Of a stretch of DNA of 64,000 bases, positions 20,979-32,872 are shown in pieces. How positions within the stretch are numbered: the stretch's first letter is position 1; each line of letters begins with the position of its first letter. The DNA comes from Owenia fusiformis (Eukaryota; Annelida; Polychaeta; Sabellida; Oweniidae): contig CAIIXF020000002.1 in the NCBI GenBank assembly GCA_903813345.2, positions 6,935,772 through 6,999,771 of the forward strand, written 5' to 3'. Both the position numbers and the translations under genes were made by a program. Under the pieces are notes generated by a model. It ran no database searches. It was not told where the DNA came from and was given only the letters and a program-made list of their open reading frames with translations.

Positions 20979-23900
20979 TTATTCTTCTTTCTCCTTAAGA
21001 TCAATTTCAGACTTTTTCCTATTATAAAGCTCTATCAAAAACTGGTCAGGTTTAAGGTTTTTCTCGTCCAGTTCCGACCAAACTTTTTCCAATCTTGAAA
21101 TATTTCTTGCACTGTCAAGTTTCCTTCCTATAAAATACAACTCGAATTGTTCCCGAGATAATAGTTTACACTGATCCACGTCACAGAGATTTTTAGTTGT
21201 TGATTTGTCTAATTTTGGAAAGAAATTAATTCCTGTCCATATTTGGAGATCTTCGAGTGTCACTTGGTATTGTCTTAGAGTATGGTCATGTTGGATTGGT
21301 TGATTAGGAACGACAAATGCTCCAATGAGTTTTGTTTGTTTATCACCAGTTTCAGCCAGTATTATCTTGTAAAGATGGGTTGGAACTGGAACTTCATTCT
21401 TTCCTATCACCTGAAATTGAATAAATTTATGTACAGTGACACCTCTCCAAGTCTATCTTAAGGCATTACAATGCAAAATGTCACCACCTGCCATTTATTA
21501 CAATGTCCCCCAAACTCAGATTACCATCCACAAAAAGGTATGTATAGTGGAACTCCTCTTAAGTTGGAACATGTCAATGGATGAAACACCTCTGGATGTT
21601 GAACACCACTAGAAGTGGAACACTTTTTCAAACACCAACTTTTACCAGTCCAAAGACCAACTGACTTAATGTTAAATGAATATCTAATAAGTGGAACTAG
21701 TCCTAGTCTAGGTACTGTTATGATCTTGACAGTACAGTACAAGTTCTACATGTGTAACTGCTACACATGTACGAGTAACATAATAACTCAAAGGAAGTAA
21801 ACAAGATGATACCAGATGCTGGATAGTATTACAGGTACCATAAGGTGTTCCACTTTCACATGTTTACTGCATGATATAATACAATTGTAACTTGTAATAT
21901 AGATAATTACACTCTGGCAAAATTTGGCTCCATGCTACAATATAGCAAATAGAAGTAATTATGAATGCTTGCACATGCAATGTTTAAGTGTGTACTGCAA
22001 GTCTATCAGGCGGCATTGACATATAAAATGTCACAACCTGCCATTGTTACACTTGTGGTGATGACATAGATGCAATAATGTGCAATTAAAGCACTGAAAT
22101 ATTTAAATACCCTGGAATCCCAGGGGTTAGAAGTAATTACTACCATTTGAAATAGGACAAACAAGACATACATAATTCTGAAATACAATCTGAATCTTAA
22201 ATCTCATAATATAGTACATTTGATTACCTTTCTTGAATCAGTCACTTGATGCTGTATTAGTAATTCTTATCTTTCACATATCAAATATGAACAACCAACA
22301 ACAATTTTCTGGAAGGAGGTCACATTTGATCCCCTTTTCATATTTAAACATTTATGGTCAGGTTAGGGGTTCACTTTTTAAAATTTTCCAGGAGGGTTCA
22401 CATTTGACAACTTTGGCTCTAGATCACTTGAAAGGTGCTCAGAATGGTGAAAAACTTCAGAATTTTGAAAGAATTCAGGGGTTCCCCTGAACCCCCTGGA
22501 AATGGGCCTTATCCCCATATCATTTTTTCTCAATAAGTAAGAGTCATTTTTTTCTTTTCTTTTATACTTGAAGTATACTGACCTCATATTTCACAAACTT
22601 TTTTCCATTTTCTTCTATAGTTGACCTGACAATAGGGCCAGTTACCACCCACACATCAGAATAACCTTTAGTCTGAACCTACAAAAAGCGGTTTATTAAA
22701 AGTAAAGATCATATGGTTTTTATTAAAGCTGGAAACCTATACACTCCCAATCCACACTGTAAAATCACCTTATGTACGTAACTACAAATAAGGAGTATGG
22801 TACCAACTGTATTGAATGGTACTGTTGTAATATGGTGTCATATAGTGTTCATGGACATGGTACCATTTTAGTCTACATTACCATATGGTACCATATTTCA
22901 CGGTACTGTATTGCATCATTGCCAAAACAGTACCGTACGGTACTGTTGCAGATTGGCTGTGTATAGCATCATATGCACAACATTTGATGCACAATTGTTA
23001 AACAATTTAACAATTGTTAAACAATGAAAATATGCTTTACAATTTACTCCATATCCAAGAAAGTTAAATTAATTTCATGTGTCATGGTGAGGTATTTTTT
23101 TAATATATACCGGTATTTATTTCAGTCAAGAACAGCTGTAAAATCACATGTTTACCGTACTAAAGATATCAAAATAGATGAATACAATGTTGTAAAGTCA
23201 ATAATGCTTAAATTATCAAGGAAAAACAGTTATTCAAAAGCATACGGTTTAAAGGATCCCATTTATCTTCCTATGCTTAAATATATTTTGTAATAGGTTG
23301 ATACATTTAGCTTAAAATCTCTTACCAGGTCTCTTGTGTACATTTCCAGTTTGTTCCAAAACTGGCCATTATTGTTCAAATCCTGAGGTACAATGTTGGA
23401 GAGGTAGAAACTTTCATCCATAGCAACCTGGAATCAAAGTAAAATGCCTTGTATCTAAAATTTGTTAAAAGGGGATGATGTCCTATCATCAGAAGTTGTG
23501 AAAGGACAAAGTTAATTTTGATTAGGCAGAGGGGTGAATGATGACCTTCTTAGCAAAGACTGCAGATTTCTTTAATTCAAGTGAAAGACGAATCAATATT
23601 TGAAAATGAGGCCATGTGAACTCATCTGATCAAATTAATGTGGCCTCACCTGATCAAATTTATTATCTCCAGCGGGAGCCATATGGCCTCTGGACCATCC
23701 ACTCTTATAGAAGTCACTGTTTGCAGCATTGTACATCTCAGGTATGTTGACATCAGGTTTGAACTTGCTGTGTTTCCTATTGGCTGAACCTTCAAAGAAA
23801 ACATAAGTGATGGGGGTTAGGCCTGGGGGCAGGCATGGCTTTTATTAGTAGTCAATACACTATTTTTTTTTCATTCAAGTAATAAATTAATACAATTCAA

Positions 23901-25452
23901 GTGCAAGCTTCATTTAATTCAAGTAGTCCTTTCATATAGATATACATGTATGTACTATAATACTATATATATACACTACAACAAATAAAAAACAGGCAAT
24001 AAAATTAGAAAATATTGAATTTTACACTCTCTACATGTATATCTTTTGATTCCTTTCTAAATGTAAATCTTTGATTTAGTTTTATGAGAAACAATAAATA
24101 CATTTATCGTATGATCTGTAAAATGAAGCCTTCTGATTGGTCAGTTCTTGTGCTGCATCAATCTATATTGCTACTGAGATAGTCCCCATTGATCATCTCC
24201 GTCGCAATACAGAAAATATTGGTACGGAGAGGACATTCTCAGTAGCAATACAGAGGATCACACGATAAAAACGTTATAGAATGATTTGAAGTGCAGTACA
24301 GGATATATTCTGCTCTCGATATTCGACTTTTATAGCACCGTATATGCAGGAACACCATGGGTATCTGAGCCACACCCAGGATTTAAAATTAGGTGAGTCA
24401 AATACAATGGAAGAGAATATGGTGCAACACAAGTATATAGGACTAGACTTTACCTGTTAAAACCTCCTTATTCAAATGTTCTGCAACCCAAATAGGTGAC
24501 TTCCTAGACTGGTCATAAGTCAAGGCATGGTTCCTATAGTAACGAACATCTGGGCCTCGATCAGGGACCCCATATTTGAGAATCTGATCCCCTCGTAATT
24601 TATAGCTGGGATCTAAAAAAGGAAAGAAATTACAGGTCTCTCTTTTCAACAGAGTGCTTAATCGTAATAATTATCAAGTTCAATTCATGCCATTTTTTCT
24701 CCAATTTTGCAACATTCTGTTTTAAATTTCAATATTCAATTATTTGCCTTTTATTTTCATTCTTGCACTGTAACTTGAATATACATATATGTACATTGTG
24801 TACTTGTATATTCATATATGATTATCATTTACATAGTACATGTGAAAAGTGTTGTTCCTCAGGAAAGAAACCCAGAGTGACAAGAAAATCTGTCACAAAA
24901 TGTTTCACTAAAACTGCTCTTATTTGAACAATTTTCATCCAATTAACACATTGTTTCAAAATATGTAGAAATGATTTGTTCCATCTAATCTTAAATTTAT
25001 CATCTTAAGTTGAAAAGGTATCAAGTAAAATGTCAAAAGGTGGCAACAATGAAAAATTCTCTGGTTTCAAACGATTTTTGAGCCTGGGATTCAAGAGGTT
25101 GCCTATGTCTATGTCTGCAAAAGGCTAATAAGCCCATATAAAGCAGATATAATTTAACATAGAATTTGAATAGAATATCATTTAAAACCTTATCATTTAA
25201 AAATAGATCTATGGTTTACAACTCACTTTAAAATTGAAAAGAACCTTCCTGGTTGGCCAAGTTTTTGCTTATATGACCTTGTTCAGGGAACTCAAACTTA
25301 CCAGTTAAGGATTCCTGGTACTCCACATGTATTCCAGACTCAATAGCAAGATTTGCATTGTTATTGTATGAATATATACCAAACAGAGCCGAGGACACCA
25401 GACCTCCTGAGAGAAACCCACGCAGGAACACCGAAACCACTGGTTGTGCCAT
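20979..25452 (-). CDS. EXOG: EXOG, mitochondrial endo/exonuclease G-like, six exons, complete
   Basis: Exons 25452-25302, 24612-24454, 23789-23650, 23427-23326, 22678-22583 and 21410-20979. All have GT/AG borders, phases 1,1,0,0,0, joining into 359 residues (human EXOG is 368). The family consists of DNA/RNA non-specific beta-beta-alpha-metal nucleases of the inner mitochondrial membrane. Residues 5-27 form a hydrophobic N-terminal targeting/anchor segment. Exon 2 carries NHALTYDQSRKSPIWVAEH. Exon 3 carries the catalytic SRGHMAPAGDNK (His139 by my count). Exon 4 continues with FYLSNIVPQD and the metal-site region FWNKLEMY. Exon 5 has DVWVVTGPIVR. Exon 6 has VPVPTHLYKIIL, GAFVVPN and the EXOG-specific C-terminal helical region. 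No lesion is visible. The stop codon lies inside an AATAAA. Introns hold a palindromic MITE and the 3' tail of a LINE. Confidence 0.95.
24102..24280. repeat. palindromic MITE-like element in EXOG intron 2
   Basis: The left part (ATCGTATGATCTGT and ATTGCTACTGAGATAGTCC) is mirrored on the right (GGACATTCTCAGTAGCAAT and GGATCACACGAT). The whole block folds back on itself around about 24200. No coding content. Confidence 0.6.
25095..25212 (-). mobile_element. LINE 3' tail in EXOG intron 1
   Basis: Read on the minus strand, this segment matches 29047-29175 almost base for base (TTTAAATGATAAGGTTTTAA, CTTATTAGCCTTTTGCAGA, then ACATAGACATAG). The latter directly follows a reverse-transcriptase frame, so both are 3' ends of the same LINE family. 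This copy is truncated to its last 120 bp and is in the same orientation as EXOG. Confidence 0.7.
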
Positions 25453-25507
25453 TATTCTGAAAAGCAGTTCATTGTTGCATTTGTACGCAATGGATCATAA
25501 CTGTACT

Positions 25508-25673
25508 CAGGGGTTTCACTAGAATTTCTCACAACAGGCTAAATAAATGAAAACAACAGGCAAAATTAATGGGAATCATAAATTTTACGTTGAAAAGTCC
25601 CTAAAAACAACAGGCGATTTCGTAAAAACGAATGGCAAAAATTGCCTGTTGCCTGCTGCTAATCAAACCCCTG
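25508..25673. mobile_element. 166-bp CAG...CTG element just upstream of EXOG
   Basis: It begins CAGGGGTTTCACTAG and ends TAATCAAACCCCTG. The 6-bp word TGTACT flanks it on both sides (25502-25507 and 25674-25679). The interior repeats the phrase AACAACAGGCAAAAATT in eroded forms on both strands. It ends 55 bp before the EXOG start codon, so it probably overlaps the promoter or 5' untranslated region. Confidence 0.7.
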
Positions 25674-25680
25674 TGTACTC

Positions 25681-26100
25681 CTGGCATTTTTTGTGTGCAA
25701 ATAATTTTGTGCTTTTTGTGATTGTGGTAAAATGGTGAAAATGATAGTCGTGAAATTTGCCAATCAAAACCTTGAGTGTTTAGCATGTTGTTTTTTAGTA
25801 TTCAACGCCGAGCTAGAATATATCTGAAGAGCTCCAAATTAATACAAAATAGAACACGAAGCAAAATTCCCTTTTGCGACGTTTCTTATTAGTTCTTAAA
25901 TCGGAACAAACCCAGAAACCAGAAAAATATAAGATTTGTAAAAATTTGAAATTACCTGAATTCCAAAATGGAAAATAGTTTACGCTCGTTAGAAAATCTA
26001 TCCCCGGGAATCTATCATTCTATAATCTGTAATTCTCATGCTTTATATGCTACAAAAAAGTCAATGTAAAGCATGATATATGAGTTTGAAATGATTTTCG
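25681..26100. other. upstream region of EXOG, nothing further recognised
   Basis: AT-rich sequence between the small element and the LINE. A divergent promoter for EXOG could lie here, but no TATA or initiator can be assigned. Confidence 0.35.
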
Positions 26101-26484
26101 CTCACATATTCAATGTGCCTAAATGGCCTAAATCCATCAAAAGCCACTGGACCCGATCTTATTCCGACTAGGGTCCTGAAGGAATGCAGTGACAGCATAT
26201 CACCATTCCTTCAAATAATTTTTCAACAGTCTATCGATGAAGGCTTAGTGCCTATGGACTGGAAACATGCCAATGTTACTGCTATCTACAAAAAGGGACG
26301 AAGAGACGAGGCTGTGAATTACAGGCCTGTATCTCTGACGTCAGTTCCATGTAAAATAATGGAACATATTATATTCCATCATGTTATGGCCCACTTTGAC
26401 CTCTATGAAATTCTAGTAAAATTCCAACATGGATTCAGGTCAAAGCACTCCTGTGAAACACAACTTCCCAGATAGCACAACGAC

Positions 26485-26805
26485 GTTGGGCCAACGTTGG
26501 GCCAACAGCATGCCAGCCAGTGGGCCAACAGTGGCTGCCAACGTTGGCCCAACGTTGGCGTGTCCAGCCAGCCAACGTTGGTCCAACGTTGGCAGCCACC
26601 AAAGAACCAACGTTGGCCCAACGTTGGCGTGTCCAGCCAGCCAACGTTGGTCCAACGTTGGCAGCCACCAAAGAACCAACGTTGGTCCATCGTTGGCCCA
26701 ATGTTGGTCCATCGTTGGCCCAACGTTGGCGTGTCCAGCCAGCCAACGTTGGTCCAACGTTGGCAGCCACCAAAGAACCAACGTTGGCCCATCGTTGGCC
26801 CACCA
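26485..26805. repeat. palindromic minisatellite, CCAACGTTGG core (left array)
   Basis: Three main units of about 69-102 bp contain GTGTCCAGCCAGCCAACG, then GGCAGCCACCAAAGAACC. They are separated by runs of CCAACGTTGGCCCAACGTTGG-type words. Because the core is self-complementary, long frames appear on both strands. They are artefacts of the repeat. Confidence 0.8.
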
Positions 26806-27198
26806 TTGACACAATTTACTTTTTTGAACAGCCATTGTTGGCTCCTTGGTATTAGCGGCAGCCCACAATGGGCCGCCCACAATGGGCCAACTGCGATCAT
26901 GCCACCCAATGGGCACCAGTAGTGACGTTGGCCCGACGTCTTTGTGATATCTGGGCATTCGATGCTCTCACTGTAAATGTGTTCACATATAATATCCGTT
27001 CTACATCAATAAAATATGGTGGCTTGTTTTTCCATACTAAATATATTTGGTAGCCTTATAAGTGGTTTCAACTGTATTACAAGGCGAAAATCCATATTTC
27101 TGAGGTAAACAACATTATCAGATAATTTTGAAAGAAAATATTTCATAAAATTTACCTTAATTTTTTTAATGACTGCTGGTATGTTTTTCATCAATTTT

Positions 27199-28262
27199 TA
27201 AGCAAAGCATTTGCACTGATTTATGGATAAGTGGCTTCCTGGTGTTAGCGGCAGCCAACGACGGTCCAACGTTGGCCCAACTACAATTTGCCAACTGCAT
27301 TTTTGCACTGATTTATCGATAGGTGGCTTCCTGGTATAAGTGGCAGCCAACGACGGGCCAACGTTGGCCCAACTACAATTTGCCAACTGCAATTTTGCAC
27401 TGATTTATCGATAGGTGGCCCCCTGGTATTAGCGGCAGCCAACGACGGGCCAACGTTGGCCCAACTACAATTTGCCAACTGCAATTTTGATCCATGGTAT
27501 TAGCGGCAGCCAACGATGGGCCAACGTTGGCCAAACTACAATTTGCCAACTGCAATTTTGATCCATGGTATTAGCGGCAGCCAACGACGGGCCAACGTTG
27601 GCCCAACTACAATTTGCCAACTGCAATTTTGATCCTGTTATTAGCGGCAGCCAACGACGGGCCAACGTTGGCCCAACTACACTGTGCCAACTGCAATTTT
27701 GATCCATGGTATTAGCGGCAGCCAACGACGGGCCAACGTTGGCCCAACTACAATTTGCCAACTGCAATTTTGATCCTGTTATTAGCGGCAGCCAACGACG
27801 GGCCAACGTTGGCCCAACTACAATTTGCCAACTGCAATTTTGATCCATGGTATTAGCGGCAGCCAACGACGGGCCAACGTTGGCCCAACTACAATTTGCC
27901 AACTGCAATTTTGATCCATGGTATTAGCGGCAGCCAACGACGGGCCAACGTTGGCCCAACTACAATTTGCCAACTGCAATTTTGATCCTGTTATTAGCGG
28001 CAGCCAACGACGGGCCAACATTGGCCCAACTACACTGTGCCAACTGCAATTTTGATCCATGGTATTAGCGGCAGCCAACGACGGGCCAACGTTGGCCCAA
28101 CTACAATTTGCCAACTGCAATTTTGATCCTGTTATTAGCGGCAGCCAACGACGGGCCAACGTTGGCCCAACTACAATTTGCCAACTGCAATTTTGATCCA
28201 TGGTATTAGCGGCAGCCAACGACGGGCCAACGTTGGCCCAACTACAATGCCATGCCAACCAA
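27199..28262. repeat. minisatellite, 70- and 92-bp units (right array)
   Basis: About 14 units contain GGCAGCCAACGACGGGCCAA, then GTTGGCCCAACTACAATTTG. The first three are the longer form with GCACTGATTTATCGATAGG; the rest carry TTTTGATCCATGGTATTAGC or a shorter variant with ATCCTGTTATTAGC. Long and short variants partly alternate, suggesting expansion of a two-unit block. Confidence 0.8.
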
Positions 28263-29329
28263 TGGCCACCAATAGCGACGTCGGCCCGACGTCTTTGTGC
28301 TATCTGGGTTGTCAATACAATAGAGAATATAGCTCGGGCCCTCGACAACAATAAACAAACAGACATGTTGGTATTAGACTTTTCCAAAGCGTTTGACACG
28401 GTGGCTCACGAACGCCTCTTGCTCAAACTCGACTATTATGGAATTCGCAATAATAACTTGAACTGGTTCAGATCCTGGCTTGTGGGAAGATCACAACAGG
28501 TAGTGCTCGATGGTGAATCAAGTTCAAAAACTCCAGTAAAATCAGGAGTTCCTCAAGGAACAGTTCTTGGACCACTCTGTTTCCTTGTTTATATCAATGA
28601 TATGGGCAATAACCTAGCTATCATCCTCAGCCAGTCTTAAGCTTTTTGCCGACGACAGCCTTTTATTCATGACAGTCGAAAGCAAGCAAGATGCATTAAC
28701 ACTCATGAGAATCTTGATAAACTGGTCTCCTGGGCATCAACATGGCAAATGAAATTCCATCCATCAAAATGCTATGTGCTAAATATTCACAAAGGTAAAT
28801 CCCCTATCATGCACAATTACACCATGCTAGGGGAAAACCTTAAGTCGGTAACACACATCCCATACCTTAGAATTGACATCACAAATAACTTACGCTGGAC
28901 TATGTCAATAACTGCAATTAAATAGGTGTGTTTTTAATATAGATCTATGTTTTAATGTAAAGGGTCCCCAGTGCACAGCAACAAGCCTGCACTACTGGTA
29001 AAGAGGGGTGATGTCAACGCGGTAGCCTGACAGTCTCCCCAGGTAAAATGGATCTATTTTTAAATGTTAAGGTTTTAAATTATATTCTATTCAAATTCTA
29101 TCACTGTTAAATTATATATCTGCTTTATATGGGCTTATTAGCCTTTTGCAGATTATTGACATAGACATAGACATAGGATTAGAAACCGGAAGTGCTATTT
29201 TCTTAAATACATAAAATCACGGACGTCAAGTACGTTTCTGGCAAAAGCCGGAGCATAGATTATTTAGAGGACTGGAAACAAGAATGACTTACCTTTTTAT
29301 TTCCCGAATCTCGCCTGAAATTAGCTCAT

Positions 29330-29608
29330 CTTGGTGACTGGGGGGTAGGTACGAAAAATTTCGAACGGAATGCGTGACATATCCGTAATACGCGTGAAAA
29401 GTCCGAACGAAATGCGTACGTTTTTTCCCGTCGTTCGTATTTTTGCTGTGTAGACGATCTTTTTTAGAAAATTTTCTACAGAAAGATTTTTGCTTGACAA
29501 TTACCAGGTAAATTTGCAAAAAACTTGCAAAAATAACTGGCGTGACTTCAAATTCTTCAGCAAATGCGTGACAAATACGCAAATTGCGGGACAGTTGACA
29601 GGCCTGAC
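29330..29608. mobile_element. phrase-iterating element, right end CAGGCCTGTCAACTG
   Basis: The right terminus read inward is CAGGCCTGTCAACTGTCCCG, very close to the ends of the 10552-12232 element. The interior repeats AAATGCGTGACANAT-like words on the plus strand. The left end was not found, so the copy may be truncated or its left border eroded. Confidence 0.5.
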
Positions 29609-30477
29609 ATATGTATTAACAGTGTAGAACCTTCAGAGGAATGTAGATCCTGACAGTCTATCAAACAAAATTATTGATTTGGATTTGTAGTCTTGAACTT
29701 TGAGAAACTTAGATAGCACAGTATGTGACCTAGTTTGATGACCTTTGACCTTGAAAATTTTACTTATTCAGAGCTGACAGTAGTTCTTTAGTGATTAAGG
29801 TGACCAAAATTTACATCCAAAAAATCAAATTGAAAATCAACTTTTTTGACCTTTCGGGAAGGTCACTGAAGGTCGAGTAAAGGTCAAATCTCAAAACGTA
29901 AGTTCAACTTGTAGATAATTTACAAAACAAAATTCGGTTAAATTGAAGCAAGTTGAAAAATAACTTATTTTTACTGGTTGTTGACGTCAAATATATAAAA
30001 AATGTTATTTGATGCTGACATATATTGAGCAATATGTAGGGAATGCTTAAATCTAGTCATGATGTAATTCATTTCAAGAAATGATCAAGTATAAGGACAA
30101 ACTTTGAGAAACTTGGCAATAACCAAACCTGCCATTGACTTTATACATGAGAAAGTTCCCTGAAAATGACGAAGTCCCATTTTTTGTCAAATTCTGATCA
30201 ATGACTGGCTGTGACATCATATCCTATATAATTCGGTAAGTAGAAGGTTTCTATGTACAGCTAAAATAGGAAATATTGGAGTTTCGATTAGTTCAGGAGT
30301 AAAATATGGAAAAGCACTTACAACACATTTTCTGTCAACATGAACATAATAATCAGTTTCCTTAGTGGAATTTTTTTTCTCTTTAGTTTTCTTGTCAAAA
30401 TAACTCCACTTCCCCTTATGATGAATGACAATGTCATTAGGGGGTTTTGCGTCGACAACATATTCGATATATCGATT
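29609..30477. other. non-coding region with clustered AGGTCA half-sites
   Basis: A direct repeat TGACCTTTGACCT lies at 29739-29751. A run of AAGGTCA, AAGGTCG and AAGGTCA words lies at about 29859-29886. These match nuclear-receptor half-sites, but similar words are common in repeat DNA. Otherwise nothing is recognised. Confidence 0.3.
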
Positions 30478-30783
30478 TTACATGATAAACAAGATGCCCT
30501 CTCCTCTCTTACCTCCTTTTTTGATAATCTTTAATTTGTTATTATTGTGATATGGTTGAGTAAATTGAGCCGAAAACGTAGGATTTATGTCCTCCAATGG
30601 AGGGCACCTTACCACCTCTTTGTTGTGTCTCACTCTGTTTTCAGACTTTTTTCCTGTCTGTTTAGTTTTGCTGGTAGTGAGGCCTGTGAGCCCCTTGTTT
30701 GACCCTGCTTGGCTTTGGAGCCACATTATATGACGGTCGAGTACACCAATTTTATGAGCAACTGCAATACTGTGAGAGCATAT

Positions 30784-32798
30784 CATACCTGCCAACCTAA
30801 GACCAAAATTTTGCGGTAGATTTTTTTGAAATTGCTGTATTTTTGCTGTTTTTTTTAAAAATACTGTAGTTTTCAGAGGTTTGGGGTATATTTTTGAAAA
30901 AAGTGTAATTTTGCGGTAGAAATTTGAAAAAAGCGGTAGTTTTGCGGAAGATTTAGAAAAAATGCGGTAGTTTTACGGTAGTTTTTTGAAAAAAACGGTA
31001 GTTTTGTGAAAGATTCTGGAAAAAGGTAGATTTACGGTAGATTTCGAAAAAATGCGGTAGTTTTATCGTAGTTTTTTGAAAAACCGGTAGTTTTGCGGAA
31101 AATTCTGAAAAAATGCGGTAGTTTTACGGTAGATTTTGAAAATTGCGGTAGTTTTTACGGTAATTTTTTGAAAAACCGGTACTTTTGCGGAAGAATTTGA
31201 AAAAATGCGGTAGTTTTACGGTAGATTTTGAAAATTGCAGTAGTTTTTTACAGTAATTTTTTGAAAAACTTGTACTTTTGCGGAAGATTTGCCAAAATGC
31301 GGTATTTTTCGGTAGATTTTGGAAAATGCGGTAGTTAAACCTTTATACAATGCGGTTTTCTATATTAATACAATGTTTACGTGGTCATATTGTTGTAACA
31401 GTTGTTATTGTGAATACATATTTTACTGCAAGAGTGCTTTTGATAATTACAGTTTGTAAAGCAGAACTACCACCTGAGAATATTACGAAACTATTTTTTT
31501 CAAGAAATAATAGATATGGTATTTTCAAGAATAAATAGAGACTAAACACTTTTTATTCTTCATTTACCATGCCTACAATGGACTGACAGCAACTTTGGAT
31601 TTTAATGTTTCAGCAAAATGTACAACAAATGCAAAACTCTTTTACAACTCTTTTACAATAAATCTAGATTGATTCAAAATACGAGCACAATATTCATATC
31701 TCCACTTTTATTCACCTTCTAACCAGTTTTTTAGATATCAGGATGTTTGGAAATACCATGAATGAAACATTTACTGAAATACAAAATATGGATTTTACAC
31801 GTTTTTACTCACCATCTCAGAGGATCTATCACTTTAACGAATTGAAATGACAGACATAATGTTCATATTTCATTGGAATCATATGGTATTAAATATTGAT
31901 TAGTTCACTCGCAATATAATGATATCAATGTGTTTGTCTGACACAAATAGAAAATAAGTACAGATAAATAGTCTTTCAAAAATAATCTGTTATGAGCATT
32001 TGCTGAAACTTTTCCCTTGAGACATCGTTTTGATTCGGATATCACAATACCTTTTTAATAAACCAAAACTCAATGCTTTATATTATGTGTATGTTACTGA
32101 GATAATGTGTTCTGATGAAAAATACAACATTTTATCGTACTGTAAACAAATTGATTAAACTATGTATAATGTATATGTGGCGTTCATTACTGATCATAAC
32201 AAATCAAACTACGCATATTTCATACGCTAAAACAAGTAGTTTTTGTCATTTCCGCTCTTAAATCATATTTTTGTTGCATTCGGAGTAAAGATCTGTGTAC
32301 AAAAGGGTTTGGTTAACTACAAAAACATGGCAGAAAGAATTCTTTCTAGCTAGTGGTAGTTGGTGTTTGGACTGATTACACGCAAGCTTACTAAGATAAA
32401 TGCGCAATAACCTGATAACCACAGACCTGCCGATACCTATTTATATTCGGGTTGGTGAAGGAATATTACAGGGACAGTACAGGAAGACTTCAATTTTTCA
32501 GCATTTCCCAACAATAACGGGAAATTTTACGGTAGTTTGAACAAAAATACTGTTGATTTTAGCAGAAATACGGTAGATTTCCGAAAATTTACGGTAGATT
32601 TTACGGCCGTTCTCATGGAATAAACGAGTTTTTTAAAAAGAAAATTTACGGTAGATTACGAAAAAATACGGTAGATTATTTTACGGGCGTTTTTACGGGG
32701 AAAAAATGTATTTTTTTACGGTAGTTTGTCATTTTTTTACGGAAAAACGAAAAATTTACGGTAAATTCCCGTAAAAATACGGTAGGTTGGCAGGTATG
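30784..32798. mobile_element. CATACCTGCCAACC...GGTTGGCAGGTATG element inserted in the SWIM finger
   Basis: The perfect terminal inverted repeat CATACCTGCCAACCTA borders a 2015-bp insertion. It is flanked by GCATAT (30778-30783) and GCATTT (32799-32804), a 6-bp duplication with one mismatch. Removing it plus one duplicate restores the SWIM codons in frame. The left 550 bp and right 300 bp are filled with variants of TGCGGTAGTTTTACGGTAG, in the same orientation on both sides. The middle (about 31350-32480) is AT-rich with no recognisable gene. Confidence 0.85.
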
Positions 32799-32872
32799 GC
32801 ATTTGGAGCCTCCTAAATATGCTTTACATTGGCATGATACATGGTCATCATAAGCTTGACATGTTGTTCCAT

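Larger units (their letters stand above)
26467..28308. mobile_element. CCCAGATAGC...GCTATCTGGG element inserted in the LINE
   Basis: The ends are inverted repeats (CCCAGATAGCACAACGACG against revcomp CCCAGATAGCACAAAGACG). TT flanks it on both sides. Deleting the element plus one TT restores ...ETQL-VNTIENIA... in frame, which fixes the borders and a 2-bp duplication. The interior is two arrays of CCAACGTTGG-rich minisatellite around about 240 bp of unrelated AT-rich sequence. A second right-end-like sequence (GACGTCTTTGTGATATCTGG at about 26936-26955) suggests either a nested or recombined copy. No protein is encoded. Confidence 0.85.
26105..29176 (+). mobile_element. LINE (CR1/jockey-like) reverse transcriptase copy, interrupted and frameshifted
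   Basis: The first part, 26113-26466, is an RT fingers/palm region (NPSKATGPDLIP, YRPVSLTSVPCKIMEHI, GFRSKHSCETQL). It resumes at 28311 (VNTIENIARALDNN) with LDFSKAFD (motif A) and SGVPQGTVLGP (motif B). After a frameshift near 28625 the FADDS motif C follows. The frame decays further to about 28922. A 3' untranslated region follows, ending in an ACATAG microsatellite at about 29176. The 1842-bp insertion at 26467-28308 splits the RT. The copy is 5'-truncated and dead. Confidence 0.85.

Noticed and set aside
26403-28399. Many long frames on both strands (GQRWANVGPTLAG-type repeats)
   Set aside because: They arise from the self-complementary CCAACGTTGG arrays. All frames stay open for the same reason and none has a protein-like composition.
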